DNA of 64,000 nucleotides from Candidatus Aminicenans sakinawicola JGI OTU-1 (GTDB taxonomy: Bacteria; Acidobacteriota; Aminicenantia; Aminicenantales; Aminicenantaceae): positions 8,695-72,694 of the forward strand of contig AWNV01000008.1 of the NCBI GenBank assembly GCA_000493965.1. The letters are read 5' to 3'. Shown here piece after piece: positions 17,601 to 26,286 of the stretch. Position numbers and translations under genes: made by a program. The notes under the pieces are model-generated. The model was not told where the DNA came from, ran no database searches, and worked only from the letters and a program-made list of their open reading frames with translations. Numbering within the stretch: position 1 is the stretch's first letter; every line of letters begins with the position of its first letter.

Positions 17601-18068
17601 TTGATTTTCTTGTTGATGTTGTTTATGTTTGTCTATTTTGAAGGTTGTAAACTTCCAACTACACCTGATAATCCCGTAAAAACCGAAGTAGTGATTGAAT
17701 TTATGTATCAAAGAGTTCGAGAAATAATAAATCCCAATGATCCAGATCCAAGTTGGCTTTTAGTTTATAATACAGATAATGGAGGCGCGGATGCAGAGAA
17801 TTTTCGTTCAGTTGGAGAGAATAAATGGGCATGTGAAGCACTGCTTGAATATAGTGGCTATGAGTATTTTGTTTGTACTCTTGACCTAAAAGTGACTATT
17901 GGTTATGAACATATTGCTAAGAAAATCTTTGCAAGAATCAAAGGCGACAGTGAATGGATTGAATTGACTTGTATTATAAAGGATAATTTTAAAGGTGCAG
18001 AAGGAAGATGCACAAAGTTCATCCTGAAAAGAAGCGGAATTCAAATTCCTTCTTCGTGCGGAAATTAG
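17601..18068 (+). CDS. lipoprotein, paralogue of 24261-24719
   Basis: 155 residues from a TTG start. The hydrophobic leader ends in FEGC (lipobox-like, Cys16). The body shares VGENKW and a block with pattern KKIFARIKGDSEWIEL with the 24261-24719 product, so the two are paralogues. The frame stays open upstream with a plausible KTVFLIFLLML leader but no ATG, so the 5' end may have been altered when sequence to its left was rearranged. A short antisense coding-like remnant lies at 17481-17600. Function unknown. Likely a periplasmic lipoprotein. Confidence 0.6.
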   Translation: MIFLLMLFMFVYFEGCKLPTTPDNPVKTEVVIEFMYQRVREIINPNDPDPSWLLVYNTDNGGADAENFRSVGENKWACEALLEYSGYEYFVCTLDLKVTIGYEHIAKKIFARIKGDSEWIELTCIIKDNFKGAEGRCTKFILKRSGIQIPSSCGN

Positions 18069-18114
18069 TTCGGGAGTAAGATAAAGACAATTCTCGCTCC
18101 TTTTTTTATTATCC

Positions 18115-18546
18115 CCCTGATCCACCGCCTAAAAAATATAAAAACCTCGCTGTTCTCCTATGATAGAATAGAGTTTACAACAAAAACCTTCACCCAGTGG
18201 GTGAAAAAAACAGCGAGGCAAACCAAATATGTCACAAAAAGCACTTCCATTCAAGTTTGAAGAGAACAAAAAGGAGAGGGGGATAACCTCCTTGGGGGGT
18301 TTGGCTTTATATTCAGGTTTAGCCCAGATCATGGGTTTATCAAAATCTGTGATGGACCATATTCGGGTAAGAGAATGCACCCAGGGGTGGACAGACTCTC
18401 AGGTGATCATGTCGTTAATCCTGTTGAATCTTTCTGGAGGGGACTGTATTGATGATTTAAACATATTGGAAGCGGATGAAGGATTTTGCCGGATATTGAG
18501 ACGGGTGGAACTGCATGGACTAAGCCGGAGAGAGCGGAGGGCGGGA
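18115..18546 (+). mobile_element. IS1380-family 5' fragment
   Basis: Begins with terminal repeat GATCCACCGCCTAA, the mirror of the 15450 end. It has a leader with the hairpin CACCCAGTGGGTG, then the first 105 or so codons of a transposase, and stops abruptly at about 18546 where a minus-strand gene begins. With the 3' fragment at 14960 it could represent one element in permuted order or two separate copies. Confidence 0.8.
18229..18546 (+). pseudogene. IS1380 transposase, N-terminal fragment
   Basis: Starts MSQKALPFKFEENKKERG and contains the conserved QGWTDSQVIMSLILLNLSGG and ILEADEGFCRILRR blocks of IS1380 transposases. Homology ends near GLSRRERR. The remaining codons to 18624 read through into unrelated sequence. 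Catalytic residues are missing. Confidence 0.82.
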
Positions 18547-18551
18547 AGTTA

Positions 18552-19184
18552 TTATGGTTCTTTAACTTTTGCTTTTCCTGTTTTTACTAATCTCTTCATT
18601 TCATCCTCTATCGCTTTGACATGAACTCTATACTTTTCTCTAGCTTCTCGGTAAGCATAAATATAAGCCCAGGGAGATAAATAGTATTCTTGATTACTAG
18701 TAACGCATTTATGAGTTTCTTCTGGTTCTCCAAAAGCGGATATTCCTTGTGGAGGTAGTTCAATTAAACGGGATGGCGGTTTACAGCAAATACAATATGG
18801 ATTTTTATCAAAAGATTTTGTTTTTAAGTTTATTTTCCATTTAGCATTGTTTGAAAAGAAATATGTGATTTCAGATTTGACACCTTGCTGGGGAATATTT
18901 CTACTTGAATCTTCTTTAATCGAAAATTGAATTTTATTTATTTCAATCTTAAGTTTTCCTGTTCTTTTATAAAGGTGAAAAAGAACTACAACAAAAATTA
19001 GAAAGATTATATAAATATGAAAGTGCTCATATTTTACTACTGAACTAAGAACACTGATAAATAGTTTCCAATTTTTTACTGCAAGGGCTATAAGAAATCC
19101 CAAAATGATTCCAACTACTCCGTAAAAGATGGCTTTGAGTGTATGTTCTTTGAGAAATTTTATGATTTTGCTAATTATAATCAT
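18552..19184 (-). CDS. membrane protein with two N-terminal helices, unknown
   Basis: 210 residues: transmembrane segments at about 17-36 and 57-77, then a soluble C-terminal part with a CICC cysteine cluster and PPSRLIELPPQG. A charged C-terminal helix follows (EAREKYRVHVKAIEDEMKRL). It is convergent with and directly abuts the truncated IS1380 gene, suggesting insertion or rearrangement at its 3' end. The true C-terminus could be altered. No family recognised. Confidence 0.55.
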   Translation of the reverse strand: MIIISKIIKFLKEHTLKAIFYGVVGIILGFLIALAVKNWKLFISVLSSVVKYEHFHIYIIFLIFVVVLFHLYKRTGKLKIEINKIQFSIKEDSSRNIPQQGVKSEITYFFSNNAKWKINLKTKSFDKNPYCICCKPPSRLIELPPQGISAFGEPEETHKCVTSNQEYYLSPWAYIYAYREAREKYRVHVKAIEDEMKRLVKTGKAKVKEP

Positions 19185-19543
19185 GTATTAAAAATAGAGA
19201 ACTCTTTTCCTTTGCTGTCTAATAATATAAAGATAACAAGTGGGGCTGTCAAGGAAACACAGGCTGGACGCATTCACTAAGTATATAAGGCATTAACGGA
19301 TTCTCTTACATGAGGGAATTAAGCTCCTGAGCCACTCGTGTACTCGTTCAGATACATTAGTGACACTTAAAAACATAGAACATGGTAGAATTGACTTCGA
19401 ATTTTTCCTGTGTTATTAATATGAAAGCAATAGAGGGAAACAATATGAGCCCAGTGAAATGAGAATTCCTTATTTTTAGATAAATGTTTTCCTTTAGCTA
19501 ATCATAGAGGAGAGGCTCAGACAATTTAATTATAAGGGGGCTT
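19185..19543. other. spacer without detected features
   Basis: No gene, repeat or RNA was seen. It separates divergent genes (18552-19184 minus, 19544 plus), so it must hold both promoters, but I could not pick convincing -35/-10 pairs in such AT-rich sequence. Confidence 0.5.
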
Positions 19544-20302
19544 GTGGAGAAAAAAACAGTTTTAACGCTTAGATTTATTTTATTTACAATATTCATTATT
19601 TTTTTATCCAATTTACTTTATTCCAGTAATTTAAAAGGAAAAATCTATTTTAATCTTTATGTTGGCTATAATCTTCTTTCTCCATCTTTTAAAGAAGAGC
19701 GGAATATCTATGTTTATGATGAAACTGAAACTATTATAGAAGATTATAAAACAATTCCAGCTTTAACTTATGGATTAGATATAGGCTTTGGCATATTTTC
19801 ACATCTATCTTTATCTCTTTCTGGCGAAGAATATAAAGGTAAATTAAAAGGGGATTTCTCAGTAGCAATTCCTCACCCCATTTATTATGAAAGGCATAGA
19901 AATATAAACTGGGTGAATGAAAACCTCGATTATAAAGAACAGACTTTAAGTCTTAATCTAAATTTCTATTTAAATCCAAAGTCATCAATTGCATTTTATG
20001 TTTCAGGAGGGGTGACCTATTTTAAAATTAATTTCCAAAACATGGATTATTTTATTTGGGAAGAACATCCCCCTTACGATACTGTAGAATTATATGATGT
20101 GGTTTTTTATTCCTGTAATTCCTCCACAATAGGTTTTAACATAGGAATTGGCACTGATTGCTTTATTACTAAACACATTGCCATATGTATGAAAGGTAAG
20201 TTTTTTTGTGGGGAAGTAGAATATAAATTAGAAAATGGAGAAAAAAATAAATTTTATGCAGGAGGAACAAGGATAAATACAGCAATTAAAATATTGTTTT
20301 AA
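19544..20302 (+). CDS. outer-membrane beta-barrel protein
   Basis: 252 residues from a GTG start with AAGGGGGC upstream. Signal peptide (LRFILFTIFIIFLSNLLYSS), then strands of alternating hydrophobic residues (GKIYFNLYVGYNLLSP, LDIGFGIFSHLSLSLSGEEY) and a C-terminal phenylalanine (AIKILF), all typical of outer-membrane barrels. It lies 16 bases upstream of the large secreted protein gene, so they are probably cotranscribed and may work at the cell surface together. Specific role unknown. Confidence 0.68.
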   Translation: MEKKTVLTLRFILFTIFIIFLSNLLYSSNLKGKIYFNLYVGYNLLSPSFKEERNIYVYDETETIIEDYKTIPALTYGLDIGFGIFSHLSLSLSGEEYKGKLKGDFSVAIPHPIYYERHRNINWVNENLDYKEQTLSLNLNFYLNPKSSIAFYVSGGVTYFKINFQNMDYFIWEEHPPYDTVELYDVVFYSCNSSTIGFNIGIGTDCFITKHIAICMKGKFFCGEVEYKLENGEKNKFYAGGTRINTAIKILF

Positions 20303-20318
20303 TTATGGAAGAAGGAAG

Positions 20319-23300
20319 ATGAAAAGAAGGAGCTATGCAATATTAATAATCTTAATTTTGTTATTTTCCTTTGTGCCTAGTGCTATTGCAGAAACTTATT
20401 ACTTTCCAAAAATAAGTTTTAACAATGAGTGGAAAACAGAAATAATTATCTATTATGAAGAAGATAAAAATGCTGATATGAAGATCATTTCTTATGACGA
20501 ATTTGGTAACTTTTTGGAATTATTACCAGAGGAAAAAATTATAGAATTGAAAAGAAAGAATGGATTTTTATGCATCAAAACTAATGATCTTTTTCCTGGA
20601 ACAAAATCTTTGAAAATTGAATCAAATAAAAAACTAAATGGATTTATAGCAATGTATTCTGCTAACAATATTCTGTTAGAGATCATCCCAGTCCTTTCTG
20701 AAACCTCCAAAATTCTTAATTTTCCTACTATTCCTTCCAGAATAGAAAATAAAGCATTATGGAGGAGGCTTATTATTTTCAATCCAAGCTCTTATATAGC
20801 GAATATTCAATTATTTGCTTTAAATGAAAATGGTGCTTTAATTGATTCGTTTTATTTGAATCCTATGCTACCTAATTCAAGCCTAGATATTAATCTAAAT
20901 GATATATTTTTTGAATTCATTATAAATGATATTTCTACAATAAAAATAGTTTCAGATAATTTAATTACAGGGCTTCAGCTCTTTGGGTTCCAAAATGGAG
21001 AAGATATAGCAGCTCTGCCCGTCTTTATCTCAGGAAATATTGAGATATATTTTCCCATAGTAAGAAGGGTTGAAAATACAGAACTTTTGACTACTGTAAG
21101 TCTTTTAAACTATGGAGATACTGATGCCCTAATTACTACAGAAACGCTTGATATCCAAAAAAATAAAAGATTTAAAATTGATTCGATTCTTCGAAGAGGT
21201 TTAAATCTTTTGAAAAGAAATGACATAGATTCAGTAATATATAATAAAATTGATCATGTTAAAGTTACTTCTTCTATAAAATCGGTTGCGGGATTCGCGA
21301 TATATACTACTCCACTAGAAGGAATCACTTGTCTCCCTTACATAGATAAAGAAAAAAACCTCGATAAAATGAAAATCCACAGATTCAGAGAAGGGAGAAT
21401 GCTCGTTGCCATTCCAGAAATTTTATCTGATCTTATGGGATGGGCTGTGTATACAATGGATTTCAAAGGGATAAACTCTCTCCCTTTAAAATTTTTAAGA
21501 AATAATATTTTGGATATAGCAAACTCCTTGAAATTTAAAAATTATTTTAAAGTGGAAAGAAACGGGAAAGAACTAGAGCCTATATATAAATTAGAAAAAC
21601 AGGATAAATTATTAGACTACTCAAATAAGAATTTTTATGATTATTATTTGGGCCTTAAGAATGACTGGGGCAATATTGTAGGTCAATGCAAGCAATTTGC
21701 TAAAATTATTGTATGTGAAGCAGGAGGTACAAGAGGAGATATCCTTCAAAATAAGTTTTATGATGACCATCAAGGTAAGAAACCAGAAGAAATAGAAACA
21801 GGGGATATCGTAATTGGTAAGGTTTATAAAAATGGAACCTTAATAGAAGATGTTCGACATACTGCAATTGCTTTAGGAAGTCTTGAAACAGATGATAAAG
21901 GCAATAGAAAAATTTATGTTTTGGATTCAAACTGGAAAAATGATTGTAGAGTTAGTAAACATTATATTTATTTGCATTCTATAAAATCACTTCCTCGATC
22001 ACCTTCAGATCTTAAAGCAAAGCCAATCTCTTATAATCAAATCAATCTATCCTGGAAAGATAACAGTAATAATGAAACTGGATTTTTGGTAGAGAGAAGT
22101 GAAATAAATGAACAGGGACCTTTTACAGAAATAATTAGACTTTTTGCTGATAAGGAAAAATATGAAGATAAAGGATTACAGTCAGGTAAAACGTATTTTT
22201 ATCGAGTCAAAGCTTACGTTAAGCCATATATTTATTCAGAGCCATCAAATATTGCATATGCAAAAACTCTCTCCGATCCAACAGTAAACCCCACACTTTC
22301 GGTATCTCCGAAATCAGGTAAGCAGGGGACAATTTTTAATTACAGTGGAAGCTATTACACTCCTAATGGAACAGTTGAGTGGCATGTAAGGAAGCCTGAC
22401 GGAACAGAGTATCCGCCATCGGATTTAACGGGCAAGGTAGATGCTAATGGAAACTTCAGTCATTCCTACACAAGCCACTGTGATAACCAGGTTGGCACTT
22501 ACATCATTTGGGCAATTGATAAATCTAGTGGTGAGAGAAGTAATGACGTAATAGAGGAGATTACATCCAATACTGATTGTTCCAACCACACAGTTACCAC
22601 GCCGAACACGCCGAGTGGGGCATCGAGCGGCGAGGTAAATAAGTCATACACCTATTCCACAGGAGGGTCTTCCTGTTCCAAGGGTCACAGTGTGGAGTAT
22701 CGGTTTGACTGGGGAGATGATACTTATTCCTCTTGGTCGAGCTCTACGAGTGCTTCACATTCCTGGTCTGCTGCTGGGACCTACACAGTGAAAGCACAGG
22801 CAAGGTGTTCAGCCAGCCATGACATTGTTTCTGGCTGGTCTTCTGGAAAGATAGTAACTATAGGTGCAGTTGAATCGCCTGTGATATGGCGGTCGCCTTC
22901 ATCTATGTCGTTTGCAGCCACAGAGGGAGGGTCGAATCCTTCTTCTCAGACACTTCAGGTAAAGAATACAGGTGGAGGAACATTAAGTTATTCCATTTCT
23001 GATGATGCTGGGTGGTTGAGTGTTTCACCCACAAGTGGCAGTTCCACTGGAGGTACAAACAATCATACTGTTTCAGTTAACATTTCTGGTATATCGGCAG
23101 GAACATACAATGCCACAATCACTATTACTGCATCGGGGGTATCGAATAGTCCTCAGACGGTTTCAGTGACTTTGGCGGTGAATCCTGCTTCACACACGAT
23201 AACCACTCCGGAAACACCGAGTGGGGCATCGAGCGGCGAGGTAAATAAGTCATACACCTATTCCACAGGAGGGTCTTCCTGTTCCAAGGGTCACAGTGTG

Positions 23301-24110
23301 GAGTATCGGTTTGACTGGGGAGATGATACTTATTCCTCTTGGTCGAGCTCTACGAGTGCTTCACATTCCTGGTCTGCTGCTGGGACCTACACAGTGAAAG
23401 CACAGGCAAGGTGTTCAGCCAGCCATGACATTGTTTCTGGCTGGTCTTCTGGAAAGATAGTAACTATAAATCATCCGCCTGAAGCCAAATTCAGCATGAG
23501 CTCCCAGGGCAAGACAGCTTATGAGAACCAGACGCTTACCCTGACTGTCTCTTCCGGAGGTACAGTCACAGTCAACTTCTCAGCTGCGAGGAGTTATGAT
23601 TCAGACGGGAGTATTGTTTCTTATGAGTGGAAGATAAGTGGGGCCAAGGTGAACACTTCCAGAGATTTCAACTTTGATTTAGGCGAGGGAACTCATCAGA
23701 TTTATCTGACTGTGGAGGATGACAAGGCTGCTGAGGATTCGATTGGTGGAATAGTGGATATTACGATCACAGAAGATTGGGCAGAAATTGTGGTCCTTGA
23801 TCCACCCCCAGGATCTACAGTAAAGTATGGAACTTGGATATATGCTACTATTAAATATAAAAATACTCATGATAATGCAAGGATAGGAGCATTTATTTCC
23901 CCATGTCCACCAGGATGTGAAGGTCAAGTTAGTCCAACAGATATTTCCATAGGCTCAGGTGTTGCAGATATGAAGTTTACGATTTCAAAAGGATGTCAGG
24001 TTGATCAATTTGTAAGTGAAAGAATTATGATACATATATTCCAATGGAAACCAGAAGCTAAGGATTTATATAAGAAGTTCGAATATCATACTTACTATTG
24101 GATTAAATAA
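20319..24110 (+). CDS. large secreted multi-domain protein (CHAP-like, Fn3, PKD, BACON)
   Basis: 1263 residues with signal peptide (1-25, ...PSAIAE). Residues about 25-440 are repeated beta-domains of unknown type. At about 447-553 a papain/CHAP-like hydrolase pattern is visible: GQCKQFAK (Cys), RHTAIALG (His) and LDSNWKND. Then fibronectin type III (about 555-650), an Ig-like domain, a PKD-like domain (764-847), a BACON-like domain (about 860-960, SSQTLQVKNTGGGTLSYSIS), a second PKD-like domain identical to the first (966-1049), a third PKD-like domain and a C-terminal beta-domain. Base use changes from AT-rich in the N-terminal half to GC-richer in the repeats, suggesting a composite gene. 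Likely exported, with peptidoglycan or protein as possible substrate. Confidence 0.75.
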   Translation: MKRRSYAILIILILLFSFVPSAIAETYYFPKISFNNEWKTEIIIYYEEDKNADMKIISYDEFGNFLELLPEEKIIELKRKNGFLCIKTNDLFPGTKSLKIESNKKLNGFIAMYSANNILLEIIPVLSETSKILNFPTIPSRIENKALWRRLIIFNPSSYIANIQLFALNENGALIDSFYLNPMLPNSSLDINLNDIFFEFIINDISTIKIVSDNLITGLQLFGFQNGEDIAALPVFISGNIEIYFPIVRRVENTELLTTVSLLNYGDTDALITTETLDIQKNKRFKIDSILRRGLNLLKRNDIDSVIYNKIDHVKVTSSIKSVAGFAIYTTPLEGITCLPYIDKEKNLDKMKIHRFREGRMLVAIPEILSDLMGWAVYTMDFKGINSLPLKFLRNNILDIANSLKFKNYFKVERNGKELEPIYKLEKQDKLLDYSNKNFYDYYLGLKNDWGNIVGQCKQFAKIIVCEAGGTRGDILQNKFYDDHQGKKPEEIETGDIVIGKVYKNGTLIEDVRHTAIALGSLETDDKGNRKIYVLDSNWKNDCRVSKHYIYLHSIKSLPRSPSDLKAKPISYNQINLSWKDNSNNETGFLVERSEINEQGPFTEIIRLFADKEKYEDKGLQSGKTYFYRVKAYVKPYIYSEPSNIAYAKTLSDPTVNPTLSVSPKSGKQGTIFNYSGSYYTPNGTVEWHVRKPDGTEYPPSDLTGKVDANGNFSHSYTSHCDNQVGTYIIWAIDKSSGERSNDVIEEITSNTDCSNHTVTTPNTPSGASSGEVNKSYTYSTGGSSCSKGHSVEYRFDWGDDTYSSWSSSTSASHSWSAAGTYTVKAQARCSASHDIVSGWSSGKIVTIGAVESPVIWRSPSSMSFAATEGGSNPSSQTLQVKNTGGGTLSYSISDDAGWLSVSPTSGSSTGGTNNHTVSVNISGISAGTYNATITITASGVSNSPQTVSVTLAVNPASHTITTPETPSGASSGEVNKSYTYSTGGSSCSKGHSVEYRFDWGDDTYSSWSSSTSASHSWSAAGTYTVKAQARCSASHDIVSGWSSGKIVTINHPPEAKFSMSSQGKTAYENQTLTLTVSSGGTVTVNFSAARSYDSDGSIVSYEWKISGAKVNTSRDFNFDLGEGTHQIYLTVEDDKAAEDSIGGIVDITITEDWAEIVVLDPPPGSTVKYGTWIYATIKYKNTHDNARIGAFISPCPPGCEGQVSPTDISIGSGVADMKFTISKGCQVDQFVSERIMIHIFQWKPEAKDLYKKFEYHTYYWIK
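22611..22862 (+). repeat. 252-bp perfect direct repeat, copy 1
   Basis: Identical by eye over 252 bases (84 codons, in frame) to 23217-23468, within the large secreted protein gene. It encodes a PKD-like domain starting PSGASSGEVNKSYTYSTGG. Synonymous sites are identical too, so the duplication or a conversion event is recent. Confidence 0.92.
23217..23468 (+). repeat. 252-bp perfect direct repeat, copy 2
   Basis: Second copy, starting 606 bases after the first. The BACON-like domain lies between. Recombination between copies would remove or add exactly 202 codons without a frameshift. Confidence 0.92.
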
Positions 24111-24260
24111 AATTAATTTTTTGATATAAAAAAAATTAAATAATAAGTAATAGAATTATTAATATTGAGCAAAATAACAAGTATTTTTTATTAAAAGCGG
24201 ATGACTGTGTCATAGGAAAGACGATTAAGCGAAAGGGAATTTCTCAATAGTAGGATAACA

Positions 24261-24719
24261 ATGAGGAAAATTGCTATACTGCTTTCCCTGTTGATGTTGT
24301 CTCTGAGCAGCTGTGATTGGCTCAATAGCACATTTGGACCCAAAGAAGAACCTATTCCTGAGGAAACTGGCGGAGAATTCGAAATCTTATATGAGCGTGT
24401 TCTTCCAGTAATAAATCCTGACGGACCAGACTTGGCTAAAGGTGCAGCGGCAATCTATCATCTGGGCAGCAAATATGGAGGAGGAAGTTCATCCCTGTGG
24501 GAACCTGTTGGGGAAAATAAATGGACTGCTATTGTACAGCTTGCAGGAGACAAGAAGCCATACGCTATTTGGTTAACAGATTATAAAGTGGTGGAGACAA
24601 AATATGGTGAACATGTTGAATGTATTGCTAGGAAAATTTTTATGAGGATTAAAGGAGATAGCAACTGGATTGAGTTGGTGTATATTGAAAAAAATCAACA
24701 GTGCGAAAAAGGAGAATGA
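24261..24719 (+). CDS. lipoprotein, paralogue of 17601-18068
   Basis: 152 residues with a clean type II signal peptide (MRKIAILLSLLMLSLSSC, Cys18). The body contains VGENKWTAIVQL and ARKIFMRIKGDSNWIEL, matching the paralogue at 17601. It follows the large secreted protein gene on the same strand after 150 bases. A partial cassette-associated repeat begins 64 bases after its stop. Function unknown. Probably anchored in the periplasm. Confidence 0.68.
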   Translation: MRKIAILLSLLMLSLSSCDWLNSTFGPKEEPIPEETGGEFEILYERVLPVINPDGPDLAKGAAAIYHLGSKYGGGSSSLWEPVGENKWTAIVQLAGDKKPYAIWLTDYKVVETKYGEHVECIARKIFMRIKGDSNWIELVYIEKNQQCEKGE

Positions 24720-24783
24720 GCAAAATTTATAGCGTATAAGGGTATCAAAAATCCTTGCTGAGTGTGAATCCTTGATTAGCTTT

Positions 24784-24838
24784 TAGGCATAGCGAAAGCC
24801 GAGTGGAGGCCAGAAACCCTAAAGCCCTGGCTTCCCGA
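24784..24838 (+). repeat. cassette-associated foldable repeat, partial copy
   Basis: Contains the block AAACCCTAAAGCCCTGG followed by CTTCCC, shared with the 25423-25498 copy, and the stem GGAGGCC/GGCTTCC. It breaks off where the other copies have GGGATGA. There the ATG of the next gene takes over (CCCGATGG). Confidence 0.65.
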
Positions 24839-25371
24839 TGGATAGAAAAGACAACATAAATGGAGATATCAATTTGGAAAAGGACTTCTTTCTAAACGAA
24901 TTCAGGGATTCATTGAAGGCAATTAATGAGAAGCATTTCTTTTCTAGAGAAATGGGTTATCAAGGAAAGCTTTTAACAGAATTGGAAAAAAGGATTCATA
25001 TAAAAAAGATTTTTCTTGGAAGCATAATTGTTGAACAAGAATATCAAAAAACATTAAAAAACCACGGAATAAATAAAAGACCAGACATCATAATTCATGT
25101 TCCCTATATAGAGAAAATTCATTCTTCCCGTCGTGTAGGCAACCATGTTGTAATCCAACTTAAATTATGTGCTTCTGAAAAAAGGGCGAAGGAAGATTTT
25201 AAAAAAATGGATTTGATGTATAAAGAATTGGAATATCTGCTTGGTATTTTTTTAAATATTAATTCAGATAGGACATTTTTTAATAGTTATTCAGGTGATT
25301 ATAAAGAACGCTTGTGCTGCTTTGCTGTTAAATTATCCGATAATAAAGTGTTGATATATGAGTCTTCATAA
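24838..25371 (+). CDS. possible PD-(D/E)XK nuclease-like protein
   Basis: 177 residues, soluble. An N-terminal helix with Glu (GYQGKLLTELEKRI) precedes RPDIIIHVPY and NHVVIQLKL. That order (Glu helix, Asp strand, then Q-x-K in place of E-x-K) fits a divergent PD-(D/E)XK nuclease core as found in restriction and defence proteins. The gene is bounded on both sides by cassette-associated repeats: the ATG sits at the break of the upstream copy, and a full copy begins 51 bases after the stop. Assignment is from motif order only. Confidence 0.45.
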   Translation: MDRKDNINGDINLEKDFFLNEFRDSLKAINEKHFFSREMGYQGKLLTELEKRIHIKKIFLGSIIVEQEYQKTLKNHGINKRPDIIIHVPYIEKIHSSRRVGNHVVIQLKLCASEKRAKEDFKKMDLMYKELEYLLGIFLNINSDRTFFNSYSGDYKERLCCFAVKLSDNKVLIYESS

Positions 25372-25422
25372 ATTTTATTAAACGAGTCTGCATAATATAC
25401 TGTATCTACTTTGACTGAACAT

Positions 25423-25498
25423 GAGGCGAGAGGAAGCCAAAGACCCTAAAGCCCTGGCTTCCCAGGGATGAAACGACGGCTGAGCCGGAAAACGCCTC
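25423..25498 (+). repeat. cassette-associated foldable repeat, full copy 3
   Basis: A 76-base unit. The outer stem extends to nine pairs if flanks are included (CATGAGGCG with CGCCTCATG). Inside are GGAAGCC/GGCTTCC, or alternatively CCCTGG-CTTC-CCAGGG, and a CGGC-TGA-GCCG hairpin. It shares AAGCC...GGCTT and CCCAGGGATGA with copies 1 and 2. It lies downstream of the 24838 gene on its coding strand. Confidence 0.75.
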
Positions 25499-25776
25499 AT
25501 GAATATAGATGCTTAATGAGAGGTGAAATTCTCAGGAAGAGGAAAGCAATTTGTCTATATCTTTTCTAAGATAAAGTTTATCTAATGATATAAAACCACA
25601 ATTATTTACCCAAATTTCTGTTGGAAATAAGAGAAATCAATGAATTTCTAGGATATTACTTTGTATGCTATCTTATTTTCAGGGAAAAATATGTGCAAGA
25701 AGTATTGCTAGGATAACGTGACTCATTTAAAGTATCCTTAATCATCAGGATCTATAGATTCTTGAAGTGAATATTT

Positions 25777-26286
25777 TTAAGCTTCTTTTCTAATCCTAAA
25801 ATATTCTTTAAGGCTTCTTACATCTTCTTCTGTAAGTACGATTGTAATGTCTCTGGAATCCTGTTGAATATCAACCTTATTTGGAGCATAACCGCCATAA
25901 ATTTTAACAGCCATATCGGCATAAGCTCGCCTGTTAAAGTTATCTGGTTGGTTAGGAAACTGAGGATGCATAGCTTCTGTCACGCCTCGTTTTATCTCTC
26001 CTATGATAGCCTCTACAGTTAATCCTTGCCTATGGGCTTCTTCTATGAATATTTTGTTACAGGAGAGCTTATCGGTTATTCTTTTCGCCATTATGCTTGC
26101 TGTGGATGGGGCATAACCTGCTTGAATAGCTGCTTGTCTCTTATTTTTACCTGCTAATCTATTTCTAAGGAATGCTTTTTGTTTATCTGTGGTTAAAACT
26201 TTAGATAGTTTATCTTCAAGCTTTTTTTTTGGCCTCCCTCTTTTTCTTTTAATTTCTTGTTTTTGATTTATCATTTTATTCGCCAT
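25777..26286 (-). CDS. phage terminase small subunit-like DNA-binding protein
   Basis: 169 residues. A basic AT-hook-like start (KRKRGRPKKK) is followed by LTTDKQKAFLRNRLAGKNKR and QAAIQAGYAPSTASIMAKRI, the HTH region typical of small terminases (TerS). A later helix (FNRRAYADMAVKIYGGYAPNK) also fits. TerS binds phage packaging sites and guides the large terminase. No TerL, portal or capsid gene is in the island, so if functional it would have to redirect another phage's packaging machinery, as in SaPI/PICI satellites. It could also be a regulator using the same fold. Confidence 0.72.
   Translation of the reverse strand: MANKMINQKQEIKRKRGRPKKKLEDKLSKVLTTDKQKAFLRNRLAGKNKRQAAIQAGYAPSTASIMAKRITDKLSCNKIFIEEAHRQGLTVEAIIGEIKRGVTEAMHPQFPNQPDNFNRRAYADMAVKIYGGYAPNKVDIQQDSRDITIVLTEEDVRSLKEYFRIRKEA

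Noticed and set aside
17481..17711. Minus-strand coding frame overlapping the lipoprotein start
   Set aside because: Its last 40 codons (SVKVAIQVNRYGINLISGES) look protein-like and may be a gene-end remnant. The rest is antisense to the lipoprotein gene and there is no start signal.
18060..18110. Terminator after the 17601 lipoprotein gene
   Set aside because: The GGGAG...CTCC stem is short with a 20-base loop. The T run alone is not enough.
23800..23822. IS1380 terminal repeat inside the large secreted protein gene (GATCCACCCCC)
   Set aside because: The match is limited to about 11 bases within an intact coding frame, with no element sequence on either side.
4353..25498. Interpreting the foldable repeats as integron attC sites
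   Set aside because: The expected RYYYAAC and GTTRRRY core ends are absent and no integron integrase is present. Only the layout is similar.
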